Assembly (NCBI RefSeq): GCF_000515115.1 | Contig: NZ_AZXF01000012.1 | Span: 124,001-188,000, forward strand | Direction: 5' to 3' | Source: Nocardiopsis sp. CNT312 | GTDB taxonomy: Bacteria > Actinomycetota > Actinomycetes > Streptosporangiales > Streptosporangiaceae | Length of the DNA stretch: 64,000 nucleotides | Shown: positions 7,893 to 17,468 of the stretch, one piece after another | Layout: every line of letters begins with the position of its first letter | How positions within the stretch are numbered: position 1 is the stretch's first letter | Made by a program: the position numbers and the translations under genes | The notes under the pieces: generated by a model | The model's database searches: none | Told to the model about the DNA's origin: nothing | What the model saw: the letters and a program-made list of their open reading frames with translations, nothing else

Positions 7893-8906
7893 TTGCTGGA
7901 TGAGCGCAAGCTCGCGGTCCTGCGTGCCGTCGTCGAGGACTTCGTCAATACCAACGAGCCCGTCGGCTCCAAGGCCCTCGCGGAGCGGCACCCCCTCGGG
8001 GTCTCCCCCGCGACCATCCGCAACGACATGGTCGCCCTGGAGGAGGACGGCTACATCACCCAGCCGCACACCAGCGCGGGACGGGTCCCCACGGACAAGG
8101 GCTACCGGCTCTTCGTCGACCGGCTCTCCTCGGTCAAGCCGCTCTCGGCCGCCGAGCGCAGGGCCATCGAGTCCTTCCTCACCGGAGCCGTGGACCTCGA
8201 CGAGATCGTCACCCGCACGGTGCGGCTGCTCGCCCAGCTCACCCACCAGGTCGCGATCGTCCAGTACCCGTCCCTCACCCGTTCGTCGGTGCAGCACGTG
8301 GAACTGGTGCCCCTCGGCGGACCGCGGCTGATGATGGTCGTCATCACCGACACCGGCCGCGTCGAGCAACGCGTCATCGACGGGTTGGGCGACATCAGCG
8401 AGAGCGCCGTCGACGACCTGCGCTCCATGCTGAACCGGGCCACCGCCGGGCGCTTCCTCAACGACGTCCCCCGCGTGGTGGGCGACCTGCCCGCCCAGGT
8501 CGACCCGGAGCACCGCGACATGGCCGTCGCGGTCCTCTCGGTCCTGTTGGAGAGCCTCGTGGAGCGGCACGAGGAGAAGATCGTCCTGGCAGGCACCGCC
8601 AACCTCGCCGCGGTCGACTTCGCGGCCAGCCTGCGGGACATTCTGGAAGCACTGGAAGAGAACATGGTCCTCATCCGTTTGCTGGGTGAGGCGAAGGACC
8701 CGTCGATGCTCACGGTCCGCATCGGCGCGGAGAACTTCCATGAGGGACTGCGGTCCACCTCCGTCGTATCGGCCGACTACGGCGTGGGAAACCAGTCGTT
8801 GGCCAAGATCGGCGTGGTGGGCCCCACCCGGATGGACTACCCCGGGACGATGGGAGCCGTCCGCGCGGTGGCTCGGTATGTCGGACAGATTTTGGCAGGA
8901 CAGTAA
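7893..8906 (+). CDS. hrcA: HrcA heat-inducible repressor
   Basis: 337 residues. The winged-helix start [28 protein letters not shown] and the segment [21 protein letters not shown] are diagnostic. HrcA binds CIRCE and represses class I heat-shock genes, with GroEL modulating its activity. The start is a TTG at 7893: it gives the family-typical (M)[10 protein letters not shown] terminus and has GGGAGG 6 bases upstream. An in-frame start at 7761 would read through the CIRCE element. dnaJ begins 4 bases after the stop, giving a two- or three-gene heat-shock operon with rsmE. Confidence 0.95.
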   Translation: MLDERKLAVLRAVVEDFVNTNEPVGSKALAERHPLGVSPATIRNDMVALEEDGYITQPHTSAGRVPTDKGYRLFVDRLSSVKPLSAAERRAIESFLTGAVDLDEIVTRTVRLLAQLTHQVAIVQYPSLTRSSVQHVELVPLGGPRLMMVVITDTGRVEQRVIDGLGDISESAVDDLRSMLNRATAGRFLNDVPRVVGDLPAQVDPEHRDMAVAVLSVLLESLVERHEEKIVLAGTANLAAVDFAASLRDILEALEENMVLIRLLGEAKDPSMLTVRIGAENFHEGLRSTSVVSADYGVGNQSLAKIGVVGPTRMDYPGTMGAVRAVARYVGQILAGQ

Positions 8907-8910
8907 CTCA

Positions 8911-10050
8911 GTGGCCAGAGACTATTACCAGGTGCTCGGAGTGCGTCGCGACGCCTCCAAGGACGAGATCAAGAAGGCGTACCGGCGGCTCGCACGCGAG
9001 CTGCACCCGGACATCAACCCGGACCCCGCCACCCAGGAGCGCTTCAAGGAGGTGACCCAGGCCTACGAGGTCCTCTCCGACGAGAACAAGCGCCGGATGT
9101 TCGACATGGGCCAGGACCCCTTCGCGCCGGGCGGAGGCGGGGCCGGCGGTTTCGGCGGAGCGGGCGGCTTCGCCTTCGACGACATCATGAACGCGTTCTT
9201 CGGCGGCGGACAGCCTGGCGGCCGGGGGCCGCGCGAGCGGGTCCGGCGCGGGCGCAGCATCAAGATCCGCGTCGAACTGGACCTCGCCGAGACCGCGTTC
9301 GGGGTCAGCAAGGAGATCACCTTCCCCACCGCGATCCTGTGCGAGACGTGCCAGGGCGAGGGGACGGCGCATGGCTCGCACCGCACCACTTGTGAGATGT
9401 GCCACGGCCAGGGGGAGGTCTCCCAGGTCACCCGTTCCTTCCTCGGCCAGGTGATGACCTCGCGTCCCTGCCCGCAGTGCTCGGGGCAGGGCACCGTCAT
9501 CACCGACCCCTGCGCCGACTGCGCGGGTGAGGGCCGGGTGCGCGAGAAGGTCACCCGGACCGTCAAGATCCCCGCCGGTGTCGACGACGGCACCCGTATC
9601 CAGCTCGCGGGCGAGGGCGAGGTCGGCCCCAACGGCGGACCGCGCGGCGACATCATCCTGGAGATCGTCCAGAGGCCCCACCCCACGTTCGAGCGCCGGG
9701 GCGACGACCTGCACTGCACGGTGACCGTGCCCATGACGGCCGCTGCGCTGGGCGCCTCGTTCGCCTTCGACACCCTCGATGGCACCGAGAACATCGACCT
9801 GCGTCCCGGGACCGACTCCGGACACGTGATCACCCTGGCGAACAAGGGCGTCAACCACCTCGACGGCGGCGGCCGGGGCGACCTGCGTATCCGGGTCGAT
9901 GTGGAGACCCCCGCCAAGCTGGACGAGGAGCAGGAGGCCCTGCTGCGCAAGTTCGCCGAACTGCGCGGTGAGGACAAGTCGCCGGGCCGGTTCAGCCCCG
10001 GGCACGGCGGGTTCTTCGCCAAGATCCGCGACGCCTTCAGCGCCAAGTGA
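8911..10050 (+). CDS. dnaJ: DnaJ chaperone (type I)
   Basis: 379 residues with all type I parts: J-domain with HPD at 32-34, a Gly/Phe-rich stretch (about 73-100), four CxxCxGxG zinc repeats starting at 144, 161, 187 and 201, then the two beta-sandwich substrate domains. It stimulates DnaK ATPase and presents unfolded clients. The HrcA-linked copy is usually the second DnaJ (DnaJ2) of actinobacteria; the dnaK-grpE-linked copy would be elsewhere. The GTG start gives VARDYYQVLG, the canonical J-domain start. It overlaps rsmE by 4 bases. Confidence 0.95.
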   Translation: MARDYYQVLGVRRDASKDEIKKAYRRLARELHPDINPDPATQERFKEVTQAYEVLSDENKRRMFDMGQDPFAPGGGGAGGFGGAGGFAFDDIMNAFFGGGQPGGRGPRERVRRGRSIKIRVELDLAETAFGVSKEITFPTAILCETCQGEGTAHGSHRTTCEMCHGQGEVSQVTRSFLGQVMTSRPCPQCSGQGTVITDPCADCAGEGRVREKVTRTVKIPAGVDDGTRIQLAGEGEVGPNGGPRGDIILEIVQRPHPTFERRGDDLHCTVTVPMTAAALGASFAFDTLDGTENIDLRPGTDSGHVITLANKGVNHLDGGGRGDLRIRVDVETPAKLDEEQEALLRKFAELRGEDKSPGRFSPGHGGFFAKIRDAFSAK

Positions 10051-10784
10051 CACCGGCCCTCTTCCTGGTCGGGTCCGGTGAGCTGGACACCGACCAGGTG
10101 GTCGTGTCCGGCCCCGAGGGGCGCCACGCCGCCGTGGTCCGCCGGATCCGCGAGGGCGAGACCGTCGACCTGGCCGACGGGCGAGGGCGCCGTGCCCGGT
10201 GCACCGTGACCGGCGTCGACGGGGAGCGGATCGTCTGCCGGGTGGAGGAGCGCCGGGACGAGCCCGCCCCGAGGCCGCGCCTGACGGTTGTCCAGGCCCT
10301 GCCCAAGGGCGACCGCGGCGAGCTGGCCGTGGAGATGATGACCGAGGCCGGTGTCGACGCGCTCGTGCCGTGGGCAGCGCAGCGGTGCGTCACCCGCTGG
10401 AAGGGCGCCCGGGCCGCCAAGTCACTGGACAAGTGGCGCGCCAGCGCCCGCGAGGCAGCCAAACAGGCCCGGCGGGCGCGGCTGCCGGAGGTCGCTGACC
10501 CCGTCGGTAGCGGGGCGGTGGCGGATCTGCTGGCCGCAGCGGACCTGGGCGTCGTCCTGCACGAGGACGGGGCCCGGCGGCTGGCCGAAATGGCCCTGCC
10601 CGAGAGCGGGGACGCGGAGATCGTGCTGGTGGTCGGCCCCGAGGGCGGCTTCTCCGACACCGAACTCGACGCCTTCACCGAGGCCGGGGCGGTGCGGGCC
10701 CTCCTGGGGCCCACCGTCCTGAGGACCTCCACGGCCGGGGTGGCGGCGCTGTCGGTCCTCCAGGCGCGCACCGGCCGCTGGTAG
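10047..10784 (+). CDS. rsmE: 16S rRNA m3U1498 methyltransferase RsmE
   Basis: 245 residues. An N-terminal PUA-like domain (ALFLVGSGELDTDQVVVSGPEGRHAAVVRR) is followed by a SPOUT methyltransferase core with the knot motifs LVVGPEGGFSDTELDAF (about 196-212) and LGPTVLRTSTAGVAALS (about 220-236). It methylates N3 of U1498 in 16S rRNA using SAM. The GTG start overlaps the dnaJ stop as GTGA, implying translational coupling. Confidence 0.95.
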   Translation: MTPALFLVGSGELDTDQVVVSGPEGRHAAVVRRIREGETVDLADGRGRRARCTVTGVDGERIVCRVEERRDEPAPRPRLTVVQALPKGDRGELAVEMMTEAGVDALVPWAAQRCVTRWKGARAAKSLDKWRASAREAAKQARRARLPEVADPVGSGAVADLLAAADLGVVLHEDGARRLAEMALPESGDAEIVLVVGPEGGFSDTELDAFTEAGAVRALLGPTVLRTSTAGVAALSVLQARTGRW

Positions 10785-10785
10785 C

Positions 10786-10811
10786 CGGGGCGGACCGGCC
10801 GGTCCGCCCCG
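10786..10811. terminator. Bidirectional terminator after rsmE
   Basis: A perfect 26-bp palindrome with 13-base arms (CGGGGCGGACCGG and its complement) lies between the convergent rsmE and the membrane protein gene at 10829. It can fold equally on both transcripts. Confidence 0.65.
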
Positions 10812-10828
10812 CACGTCGGCGCCTTGCC

Positions 10829-11515
10829 TCAGGGAGCGATCGACCGCGTGCCGTCGTCGGAGACCGTGCCGACCGTGGTCGGCCCGGTCTCGGAACCGCC
10901 GTCGACGGGTTCCTCGGGGTCGTCCGTGGAAGTGTCCGATCCGCCGCCGTCGGTGGCGCTGTCCGAGGGCTCCTCGGAGGCGGGGCAGCCGTCGCCGCCG
11001 GAACCGCTCTCCCCGTCCTGGTCCGCGGCCGTGCCCGTTCCGGGGGGCGGGCACGTGGGGGAGGCGTCGGGAGCGGGCTCGGGGGCGTCTCCCGGGGAGC
11101 TCTCCTGTTCGGACGTGGGATCCGGGGACGGGGAGAGCGCCGGATCGGCCGAGGGCTCGGGCTCCCCGTCCCCTGGGGCGGGGCTGGGAACGGAGACGTC
11201 GACGCCGGGCTCGGAGGACTCGGGCGGGGCGGTCGTGCCCTCGCGGTCGGCACCCGCAGGGACGATTTCCAGTACCTGCTCGCGGACCTGGGGCGTGGAG
11301 AGGACGACGGAGGTGGCGATCATTACCGCGCCCGCCACGGCCGCCGCGGGCCGCAGCCAGGGCAGGCCGAACCACGCGGTGATGCGACGCTGCTCGGTGC
11401 GTTCGCGTATCAGGTTCAGTCCCTCGGCGGAGGGCCGACACGAGTCCGCCTCCGCCGCGAGGATCGCGCGGAGACGGTTCTCGAACTCGTCGCTGGGGTC
11501 GGGCTGACTGGTCAT
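10829..11515 (-). CDS. Putative anti-sigma factor, single-pass membrane protein with acidic Ser/Pro-rich tail
   Basis: 228 residues. A short cytoplasmic head (DEFENRLRAILAAEADSCRPSAEGLNLIRERTEQRR) precedes one hydrophobic segment at about 50-70. An extracytoplasmic tail of about 140 residues follows, very rich in Ser, Pro, Glu, Asp and Gly, with two cysteines (SPTCPPP, GDGCPAS). It overlaps the sigma-factor gene by 4 bases (ATGA), and that coupling is the main reason to call it the cognate regulator. No zinc-binding HxxxCxxC anti-sigma motif is present, so it could instead be an effector membrane protein. Position and topology support the role; sequence alone does not prove it. Confidence 0.6.
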   Translation of the reverse strand: MTSQPDPSDEFENRLRAILAAEADSCRPSAEGLNLIRERTEQRRITAWFGLPWLRPAAAVAGAVMIATSVVLSTPQVREQVLEIVPAGADREGTTAPPESSEPGVDVSVPSPAPGDGEPEPSADPALSPSPDPTSEQESSPGDAPEPAPDASPTCPPPGTGTAADQDGESGSGGDGCPASEEPSDSATDGGGSDTSTDDPEEPVDGGSETGPTTVGTVSDDGTRSIAP

Positions 11516-12102
11516 GTCGTCTGCTCCAGAACAGAGCGCAGGGCGGAGATGCCACGCGAGGTGTGGCTCTTCACCGCCCCCTTGCTGATACCCATGGCGC
11601 TGGCGATCTGTGCCTCGGACAGGTCGCCGTAGTACCGGAGCACGATCGCCTCCCGTTGGCGTGTGGGGAGCTTGCGCAGCGCCCTGATGACGGCCTCGCG
11701 CTCCAGCAGGTTCATGGCGCCGTGCTCCGCGCTGGGGGCGTCGGGCAGTGCCTTGGGTGCGTGCTTCTCCACGACGGCCCGGTGGCGCAGTACCGACCGC
11801 GCCTTGTTCACCACCGCCTGGCGGAGGTAGGACAGGGCTTTGTTGGGGTCGCGCAGACGGCGCCACGCGGCGTGCATCGCCACGAAGGAGTCCTGTACGA
11901 CCTCCTCGGCGGTCGCGTGGTCCCGGACGAGCAGGGAGGCGAGGCGGACCAGTGGGCGGTAGTGCTCTCGGTAGAGCTCGGTCACCGCGTGGTCGGCGTC
12001 CCACTCCATGGAGAGCGGAGCCGCGGCGGCTCCGGCCACCATGGTTTCTGTCGTCACACCGGTTCGACGCACACCCTTGTCGCGGGGTTTACGAAAGGGC
12101 AT
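11512..12102 (-). CDS. SigE-family ECF RNA polymerase sigma factor
   Basis: 196 residues. Region 2 reads ELYREHYRPLVRLASLLVRDHATAEEVVQDSFVAMHAAWRRLRDPNKALSYLRQAVVNKARSVLR in overlapping segments, typical of the actinobacterial SigE-like (TIGR02983-type) group. Region 4 has LPTRQREAIVLRYYGDLSEAQIASAMGISKGAVKSHTSRG. It directs core polymerase to stress or envelope promoters, probably held inactive by the membrane protein encoded immediately downstream. The start is uncertain: ATG at 12102 has GAGGT almost touching it, and an in-frame GTG 14 codons later or ATG 20 codons later are alternatives. Target promoters cannot be predicted here. Confidence 0.88.
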   Translation of the reverse strand: MPFRKPRDKGVRRTGVTTETMVAGAAAAPLSMEWDADHAVTELYREHYRPLVRLASLLVRDHATAEEVVQDSFVAMHAAWRRLRDPNKALSYLRQAVVNKARSVLRHRAVVEKHAPKALPDAPSAEHGAMNLLEREAVIRALRKLPTRQREAIVLRYYGDLSEAQIASAMGISKGAVKSHTSRGISALRSVLEQTT

Positions 12103-12378
12103 ACCTCATTCTTTTCCACGTAGACGTGCGTTCCGTTCCGAACACGATGGGGGGTCAGGGTCGACGGGAGGCCGACGGGCCCGACGCGCACGGGTGCAAA
12201 GCCTATCGTGTCCGAACCGTCGGGTACGCGGTACCAACGGATTCGGGACCTCTCCGCCGGCTTGTCACGGGGCGGACCTGCGGCATCATGGGGTCCGCGA
12301 CTTTTCCGAACGGGACGGGCTCGCACACGGCGCGCGGTCCCGGAAAGCGAACCACGGTGCCCTGACGGAGGTACGTAG
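12103..12378. other. Divergent intergenic region, sigma factor / HIT gene
   Basis: 276 bases between divergent genes. I see the HIT-gene ribosome binding site (GGAGG, 12367-12371) but no convincing -35/-10 pair or operator. Promoters for both genes should lie here. Confidence 0.5.
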
Positions 12379-12729
12379 ATGGCCGAGGCCGACTGCCTGT
12401 TCTGCAAGATCGTGTGCGGGGAGGTGCCCGCGGAGATCGTCCGCGAGGGGGAGCGCGTCGTCGCCTTCCGTGACATCAACCCCCAGGCCCCCACCCACGT
12501 GCTGGTGATCCCGCGGGAGCACCACCCCGATGCCGCCGCGGCCGCGGCGGCCGGGTCGGGCCTGCTCGACGAGGTCGTGCGGGAGGCCCACGAGGTGGCG
12601 AAGGCGGAGGGGATCGACGAGACGGGGTATCGCCTGGTGTTCAACACCGGCAGCGGTGCCGGACAGACGGTCTTCCACCTCCACGGCCACCTCCTCGGCG
12701 GCCGCGGGCTGAACTGGCCTCCCGGATAG
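12379..12729 (+). CDS. HIT-family nucleotide-binding protein
   Basis: 116 residues. The histidine triad HLHGHLLGG is at 100-108 (His100, His102, His104), and the N-terminal CLFCKIVCGEVP with HVLVIPREH is typical of HINT-type purine-nucleoside phosphoramidases. The enzyme would hydrolyse AMP-N or acyl-AMP linkages. GGAGG precedes the ATG. It is closed by a strong terminator and followed by phoH, a common actinobacterial order. Confidence 0.9.
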   Translation: MAEADCLFCKIVCGEVPAEIVREGERVVAFRDINPQAPTHVLVIPREHHPDAAAAAAAGSGLLDEVVREAHEVAKAEGIDETGYRLVFNTGSGAGQTVFHLHGHLLGGRGLNWPPG

Positions 12730-12740
12730 ACGGCTGTTCC

Positions 12741-12782
12741 GGCCCGGCCGACCTCGAAAAAGCGATCGAGGTCGGCCGGGCC
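12741..12782 (+). terminator. Strong hairpin terminator after the HIT gene
   Basis: A 17-bp perfect stem (left arm 12741-12757, right arm 12766-12782) with an 8-base A-rich loop AAAAGCGA. It isolates the HIT gene from phoH, whose own promoter (-10 TAGACT, 12790-12795) follows at once. Confidence 0.75.
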
Positions 12783-12795
12783 GCGTTGGTAGACT

Positions 12796-12943
12796 CGTGC
12801 CGTGGTCCGATGGGGCCGGTGAGCCGAGCGGGAAACCGGTGAAGGGCCAGGTCGGTGCCGGTCCCGGCACCGCACGCAGGCGATCCCCGCCCCACCGGGC
12901 GGGGCCGGATCGAAGGGTGGGACGCTGGCCGCAAGGCCGCACC
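12796..12943 (+). promoter_or_regulatory. Structured 5' leader of the phoH operon
   Basis: Between the -10 TAGACT (12790-12795) and the phoH ATG lie about 140 untranslated bases holding three compact hairpins. They are GGTGCCG-GTCC-CGGCACC (12854-12871), CCCCGCCC-CACC-GGGCGGGG with a CGAT/ATCG base (12881-12912), and GGCC-GCAA-GGCC with a GNRA tetraloop (12927-12938), ending 5 bases before the ATG. A segment CGGGAAACCGGTGAAG (12829-12844) resembles a conserved block of cobalamin riboswitches, but the rest of that consensus is not found. No good ribosome binding site is exposed. A cis-regulatory role is inferred from structure and length only. Confidence 0.4.
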
Positions 12944-14011
<1,068 letters not shown>

Positions 14012-14125
14012 GACCATAGGGTCAGCGACACCCGGGTCGGCGGGGACGCCGGCCCGGGCTCGCGCGCGCACCGGGCGGACCTGCCGTCCGGACACCACGA
14101 TCCCCAAGCGAGGCAGAACCAGAAG

Positions 14126-14608
14126 ATGAGCATCGACGTCGCCAACGAGTCGGGCTTCACCACCGTGGACGAGGCGCGGCTCTCCCGCCTGGCGCGGCAC
14201 GTGCTCGACGCCATGCGCGTCCACCCGCTGGCCGAACTGTCGGTCGTCCTGGTGGACGAGGAGCCGATGACGGACCTGCACGTGCGCTGGATGGACGAAC
14301 CCGGCCCCACCGACGTCCTCTCCTTCCCCATGGACGAACTGCGCCCCGGCGGCCCCGGACGCACCAGCGAGCCCGGGGTGCTCGGAGACGTGATCATCTG
14401 CCCCCAGGTGGCTGAGCAGCAGGCCCAGAAAGCCGGGCACTCTACGGAGGCGGAGATCGACCTGCTGTGCACGCACGGCATCCTGCACCTGCTGGGCTAC
14501 GACCACGCCGAACCCGACGAGCACAAGGAGATGTTCGGCCTCCAGGGTGAGATCCTCGCCGCCTGGCGCGAGCGCGAGGCCGCCGACGAAGGGGGAGCGG
14601 GGCGATGA
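14126..14608 (+). CDS. ybeY: YbeY endoribonuclease
   Basis: 160 residues. The metal site HGxLHLxGYDH is complete at 117-127 (His117, His121, His127), preceded by TDVLSFPM, the other family signature. YbeY matures the 16S rRNA 3' end and takes part in ribosome quality control. The gene follows phoH after 114 bases and overlaps the next gene by 4 bases (ATGA). Confidence 0.95.
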   Translation: MSIDVANESGFTTVDEARLSRLARHVLDAMRVHPLAELSVVLVDEEPMTDLHVRWMDEPGPTDVLSFPMDELRPGGPGRTSEPGVLGDVIICPQVAEQQAQKAGHSTEAEIDLLCTHGILHLLGYDHAEPDEHKEMFGLQGEILAAWREREAADEGGAGR

Positions 14609-15978
14609 ACCTCGCCTCCTCGCCAGGCGCGCTTCCGTCGGCCGCCGCGGACCCGGTCCTGTGGGCCGGTGTGTGCGCGGTGGCCGCCCTCCTCACGGCC
14701 GGGGCCGGGTTCCTGGCCGCGGCCGAGGTCGCTGTGACCAGGGAGGCCCCCGTCGGGGTGGCGGGTCCCCCAGCCGCGCGGGCCGCCCGCTCCCGCTGGG
14801 AGCGCGTGTCCGCCGACCCGACCCGCCACCTCAACGTCCTGCTGTTCCTGCGCGTGGTCGCGGAGGTGGGCGCGGCCCTGTCCGCGGCTCTGGCCGCCGT
14901 GCTCCTGTTCGGGGCCGGCTGGCCGGCCTTCCTGCTGGCGCTCGTGGTCCTCGTGGTGGGCGACTACGTGTTCGTCGCGATCGCCCCGCGCATCCTGGGC
15001 CGCCAGTTCGCCGCGCCGATCGCCCGTGCCAGCGCCACCGTCCTCCACCCCGTCCAGGTCGTGCTGGGCCCGGTCGCCGAACTGCTGGTGGGCCTGGGCC
15101 GGGCGCTCACCCCGGCGGGCAAGGGCGACCGTGAGGGCCCCTTCAGTACCGAGGTCGAACTGCGCCAACTCGTGGACCTAGCCGAGCAGGGGGAGGTCAT
15201 CGACCCCGAGGAGCGGCAGATGATCCACTCGGTGTTCAAACTCGACGACACCTCCGTGCGGGAGGTGATGGTGCCGCGCCCCGACATCGTGTTCACCGGC
15301 CGCGAGGCCGAGGCCGATGCCGTCCTGTCGCTGGCCCTGGCCAGCGGCTACTCGCGCATCCCCGTCACGGGCGAGGACGAGGACGACGTGGTCGGCATCG
15401 TCTACCTCAAGGACGTGGTGGACCGGCTGCACGACCGCTGGACCGCCGCGCCGGACGGGGCCGGAGCGGGCCTGGTCGCCGCGGACGTGATGCGTCCCGC
15501 CACCTACGTCCCCGACACCAAGCCCATCGACGAACTCCTGCGCGAGATGCAGCAGCAGCGCAACCACGTCGCCGTGGCCATCGACGAGTACGGCGGCACG
15601 GCGGGGCTGGTGACCCTGGAGGACATCGTCGAGGAGATCGTCGGGGAGATCACCGACGAGTACGACCACGAGATCCCTCCCGTGCAGTGGCTGGACGCCG
15701 ACCGGGTGCGCGTGACCGCCCGGCTGCCGTTGGGGGAGCTCGACGAACTCTTCCCCGACCACGACCTGGACACCCCCGACGTGGAGACCGTCGGCGGACT
15801 CGTCGGGTTCGTTCTGGGCCGGGTGCCGGTGGGCGGTGCCCGGGCGCAATACGCTGGACTCAGACTCACCGTGGAGGGACGCGGGGGACGGCGCAACCGG
15901 CTGACCACGGTGCTGGTCGAACGGCTGCCGGAGGAGACCGGCGGCCAGGACGAGGACGTAAGGAGCACGGAGCAGTGA
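14605..15978 (+). CDS. CNNM/CBS-domain membrane protein (CorC/HlyC family)
   Basis: 457 residues. An N-terminal DUF21/CNNM membrane domain with about four hydrophobic segments (to about residue 150) is followed by a CBS pair ([60 protein letters not shown]). A C-terminal CorC_HlyC domain follows ([25 protein letters not shown]). The family is implicated in Mg2+ or Co2+ efflux and was once called hemolysin. It is translationally coupled to ybeY and, by a 4-base overlap, to the next gene, so the phoH-to-era stretch behaves as one operon. Confidence 0.9.
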   Translation: MNLASSPGALPSAAADPVLWAGVCAVAALLTAGAGFLAAAEVAVTREAPVGVAGPPAARAARSRWERVSADPTRHLNVLLFLRVVAEVGAALSAALAAVLLFGAGWPAFLLALVVLVVGDYVFVAIAPRILGRQFAAPIARASATVLHPVQVVLGPVAELLVGLGRALTPAGKGDREGPFSTEVELRQLVDLAEQGEVIDPEERQMIHSVFKLDDTSVREVMVPRPDIVFTGREAEADAVLSLALASGYSRIPVTGEDEDDVVGIVYLKDVVDRLHDRWTAAPDGAGAGLVAADVMRPATYVPDTKPIDELLREMQQQRNHVAVAIDEYGGTAGLVTLEDIVEEIVGEITDEYDHEIPPVQWLDADRVRVTARLPLGELDELFPDHDLDTPDVETVGGLVGFVLGRVPVGGARAQYAGLRLTVEGRGGRRNRLTTVLVERLPEETGGQDEDVRSTEQ

Positions 15979-16319
15979 CGGACAAAACGGGTCTGGGACC
16001 CGAGGACGGTAAGCTCATCACCCTCGCACGGGCCTCACGGGCCCGCAACGCCGCGGCCGAGGGCGCGGCGGTGCGCGACGAGACCGGGCGCACCTACGTC
16101 GCCACGACCGTGGAGCTGCCCTCGCTCCGCCTCTCCGCCCTCCAGGCCGCCGTCGCTGCGGCGGTCTCCGGTGAGGCCGCGGCCCTGGAGGCGGCGGTCG
16201 TCGTGACCGCGGCGGGCGAACTGACCGAGGACGACCGCGCGGTCGCGGAAGACCTGAAGACCCAGGTGGTGGTGATCGCCGCCCCTGACGGGGTGCCCGC
16301 GAGCATCACCCGGCGCTGA
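15975..16319 (+). CDS. Cytidine deaminase-like protein without catalytic residues
   Basis: 114 residues beginning with GTG that overlaps the previous stop. The layout is that of the small tetrameric cytidine deaminases (LITLARASRARNAAAEGAAVRDETGRTYVATTVELPSLRLSALQAAV), and actinobacteria carry such a gene at this exact place before era. The zinc ligands are absent, however. Where an active enzyme has CAE and PCxxC there is only SALQA and no cysteine anywhere in the protein. It is therefore unlikely to deaminate cytidine and may be a structural or regulatory remnant. Conservation of position suggests a role connected with Era or YbeY. Confidence 0.75.
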   Translation: MTDKTGLGPEDGKLITLARASRARNAAAEGAAVRDETGRTYVATTVELPSLRLSALQAAVAAAVSGEAAALEAAVVVTAAGELTEDDRAVAEDLKTQVVVIAAPDGVPASITRR

Positions 16320-16330
16320 GAAAAGACGAC

Positions 16331-17299
16331 ATGAACGACCTCGACCTGGAGAAGCTGCGGCTTCCGCTGGAGATGCCCCCCCATCCGGAGGGCTTCCGCA
16401 GCGGGTTCGCCTGCTTCGTGGGCCGCCCCAACGTCGGCAAGTCCACACTGATGAACGCCCTGGTCGGCCAGAAGGTGGCGATCACCAGCAACCGGCCGCA
16501 GACCACGCGGCGCACGGTGCGCGGGATCGTCCACCGGCCGGACGCGCAGTTGATCGTCGTGGACACGCCCGGTCTGCACAAGCCCCGCACCCTGCTGGGG
16601 GAGCGGCTGGACTCGCTGGTGCGGTCCACCCTGGTCGAGGTCGACGTGATCGCCTTCTGCCTGCCCGCCAACGAGCCGATCGGCCGCGGGGACACCTACA
16701 TCGCCAGGGAACTGGCGGAGCAGACCGACACCCCGGTGGTTGCTCTGGTCACCAAGACCGACCTGGCGGGCAAGGGGGCCGTGGGGGAACAGCTCATGGC
16801 GGTCAGTGGCCTGGGGGACTGGGACGACATCGTCCCGGTCTCCGCGCGGGGCGGCTTCCAGGTCGACACCGTCGCCGACGTCTTGTGCTCGCACCTGCCG
16901 GAGGGGCCGCCGCTGTACCCGGAGGGCGACCTCACCGACGAGCCCGACGAGATGCTGGTGGCCGAACTGGTGCGGGAGGCGGCGCTGGAGGGCGTGCGCG
17001 ACGAGCTTCCGCACTCCATCGCCGTGGTCGTGGACGAGATGAGCGAGCGCGAGGACACCAGGCCCGACAAGGACCTGGTGGACATCTACGCCTCGCTGTA
17101 CGTGGAGCGCTCCAGCCAGAAGGCGATCGTCATCGGGTCGAAGGGGTCGCGCCTGCGCGACGTCGGCTCGCGGGCGCGCAAGCAGATCGAGGCCCTGCTC
17201 GGCCGGAAGGTCTTCCTCGACCTGCGTGTGCGGGTGGCCAAGGACTGGCAGCGCGACCCCAAGCAACTGCGCAGGCTGGGCTTCGACCAGCAGACCTAG
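16331..17299 (+). CDS. era: GTPase Era
   Basis: 322 residues. G1 GRPNVGKS is at 31-38, G2 TTRRTVRGI, G3 DTPGLH, G4 TKTD (the more usual form is NKxD), G5 VSARGG. The C-terminal KH domain includes RSSQKAIVIGSKGSRLRDVGSRARKQIE in its RNA-binding segment. Era binds the 3' end of 16S rRNA and assists 30S assembly, fitting its partnership with ybeY upstream. It lies 11 bases after the preceding gene, last of the operon. Confidence 0.95.
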   Translation: MNDLDLEKLRLPLEMPPHPEGFRSGFACFVGRPNVGKSTLMNALVGQKVAITSNRPQTTRRTVRGIVHRPDAQLIVVDTPGLHKPRTLLGERLDSLVRSTLVEVDVIAFCLPANEPIGRGDTYIARELAEQTDTPVVALVTKTDLAGKGAVGEQLMAVSGLGDWDDIVPVSARGGFQVDTVADVLCSHLPEGPPLYPEGDLTDEPDEMLVAELVREAALEGVRDELPHSIAVVVDEMSEREDTRPDKDLVDIYASLYVERSSQKAIVIGSKGSRLRDVGSRARKQIEALLGRKVFLDLRVRVAKDWQRDPKQLRRLGFDQQT

Positions 17300-17468
17300 G
17301 CTGTGTTTATGGTCCCTCGCAGGCTCGGGACGGTGCTCGCGGCGCGGGGAACCGGCCTCTTCGCCGCCCGCCACCGCCCTCAACGGACGCCTGCGGCGCG
17401 GTCCCTCCCGGCTCGTTCCTCGCTGCGGCTTGGCTCGTCTCGCAGAACACTGGCGGCGCCCTCGCGCT
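17300..17468. other. Intergenic region between era and the IclR gene
   Basis: 169 bases between convergent genes. No terminator hairpin is clear. The segment 17390-17455 has a run of CTCG/CTGCGG-type words (GGCTCGTTCCTCGCTGCGGC, GGCTCGTCTCGCAGAAC) that looks like a dispersed-repeat unit rather than unique sequence. This is an impression and a second copy is not present in the window. Confidence 0.3.

Noticed and set aside
12796-12943. A bona fide cobalamin riboswitch before phoH
   Set aside because: Only the GGGAA-CCGGTG-like segment matches; the B12 box and the remaining conserved blocks are absent. Kept only as an unspecified structured leader.
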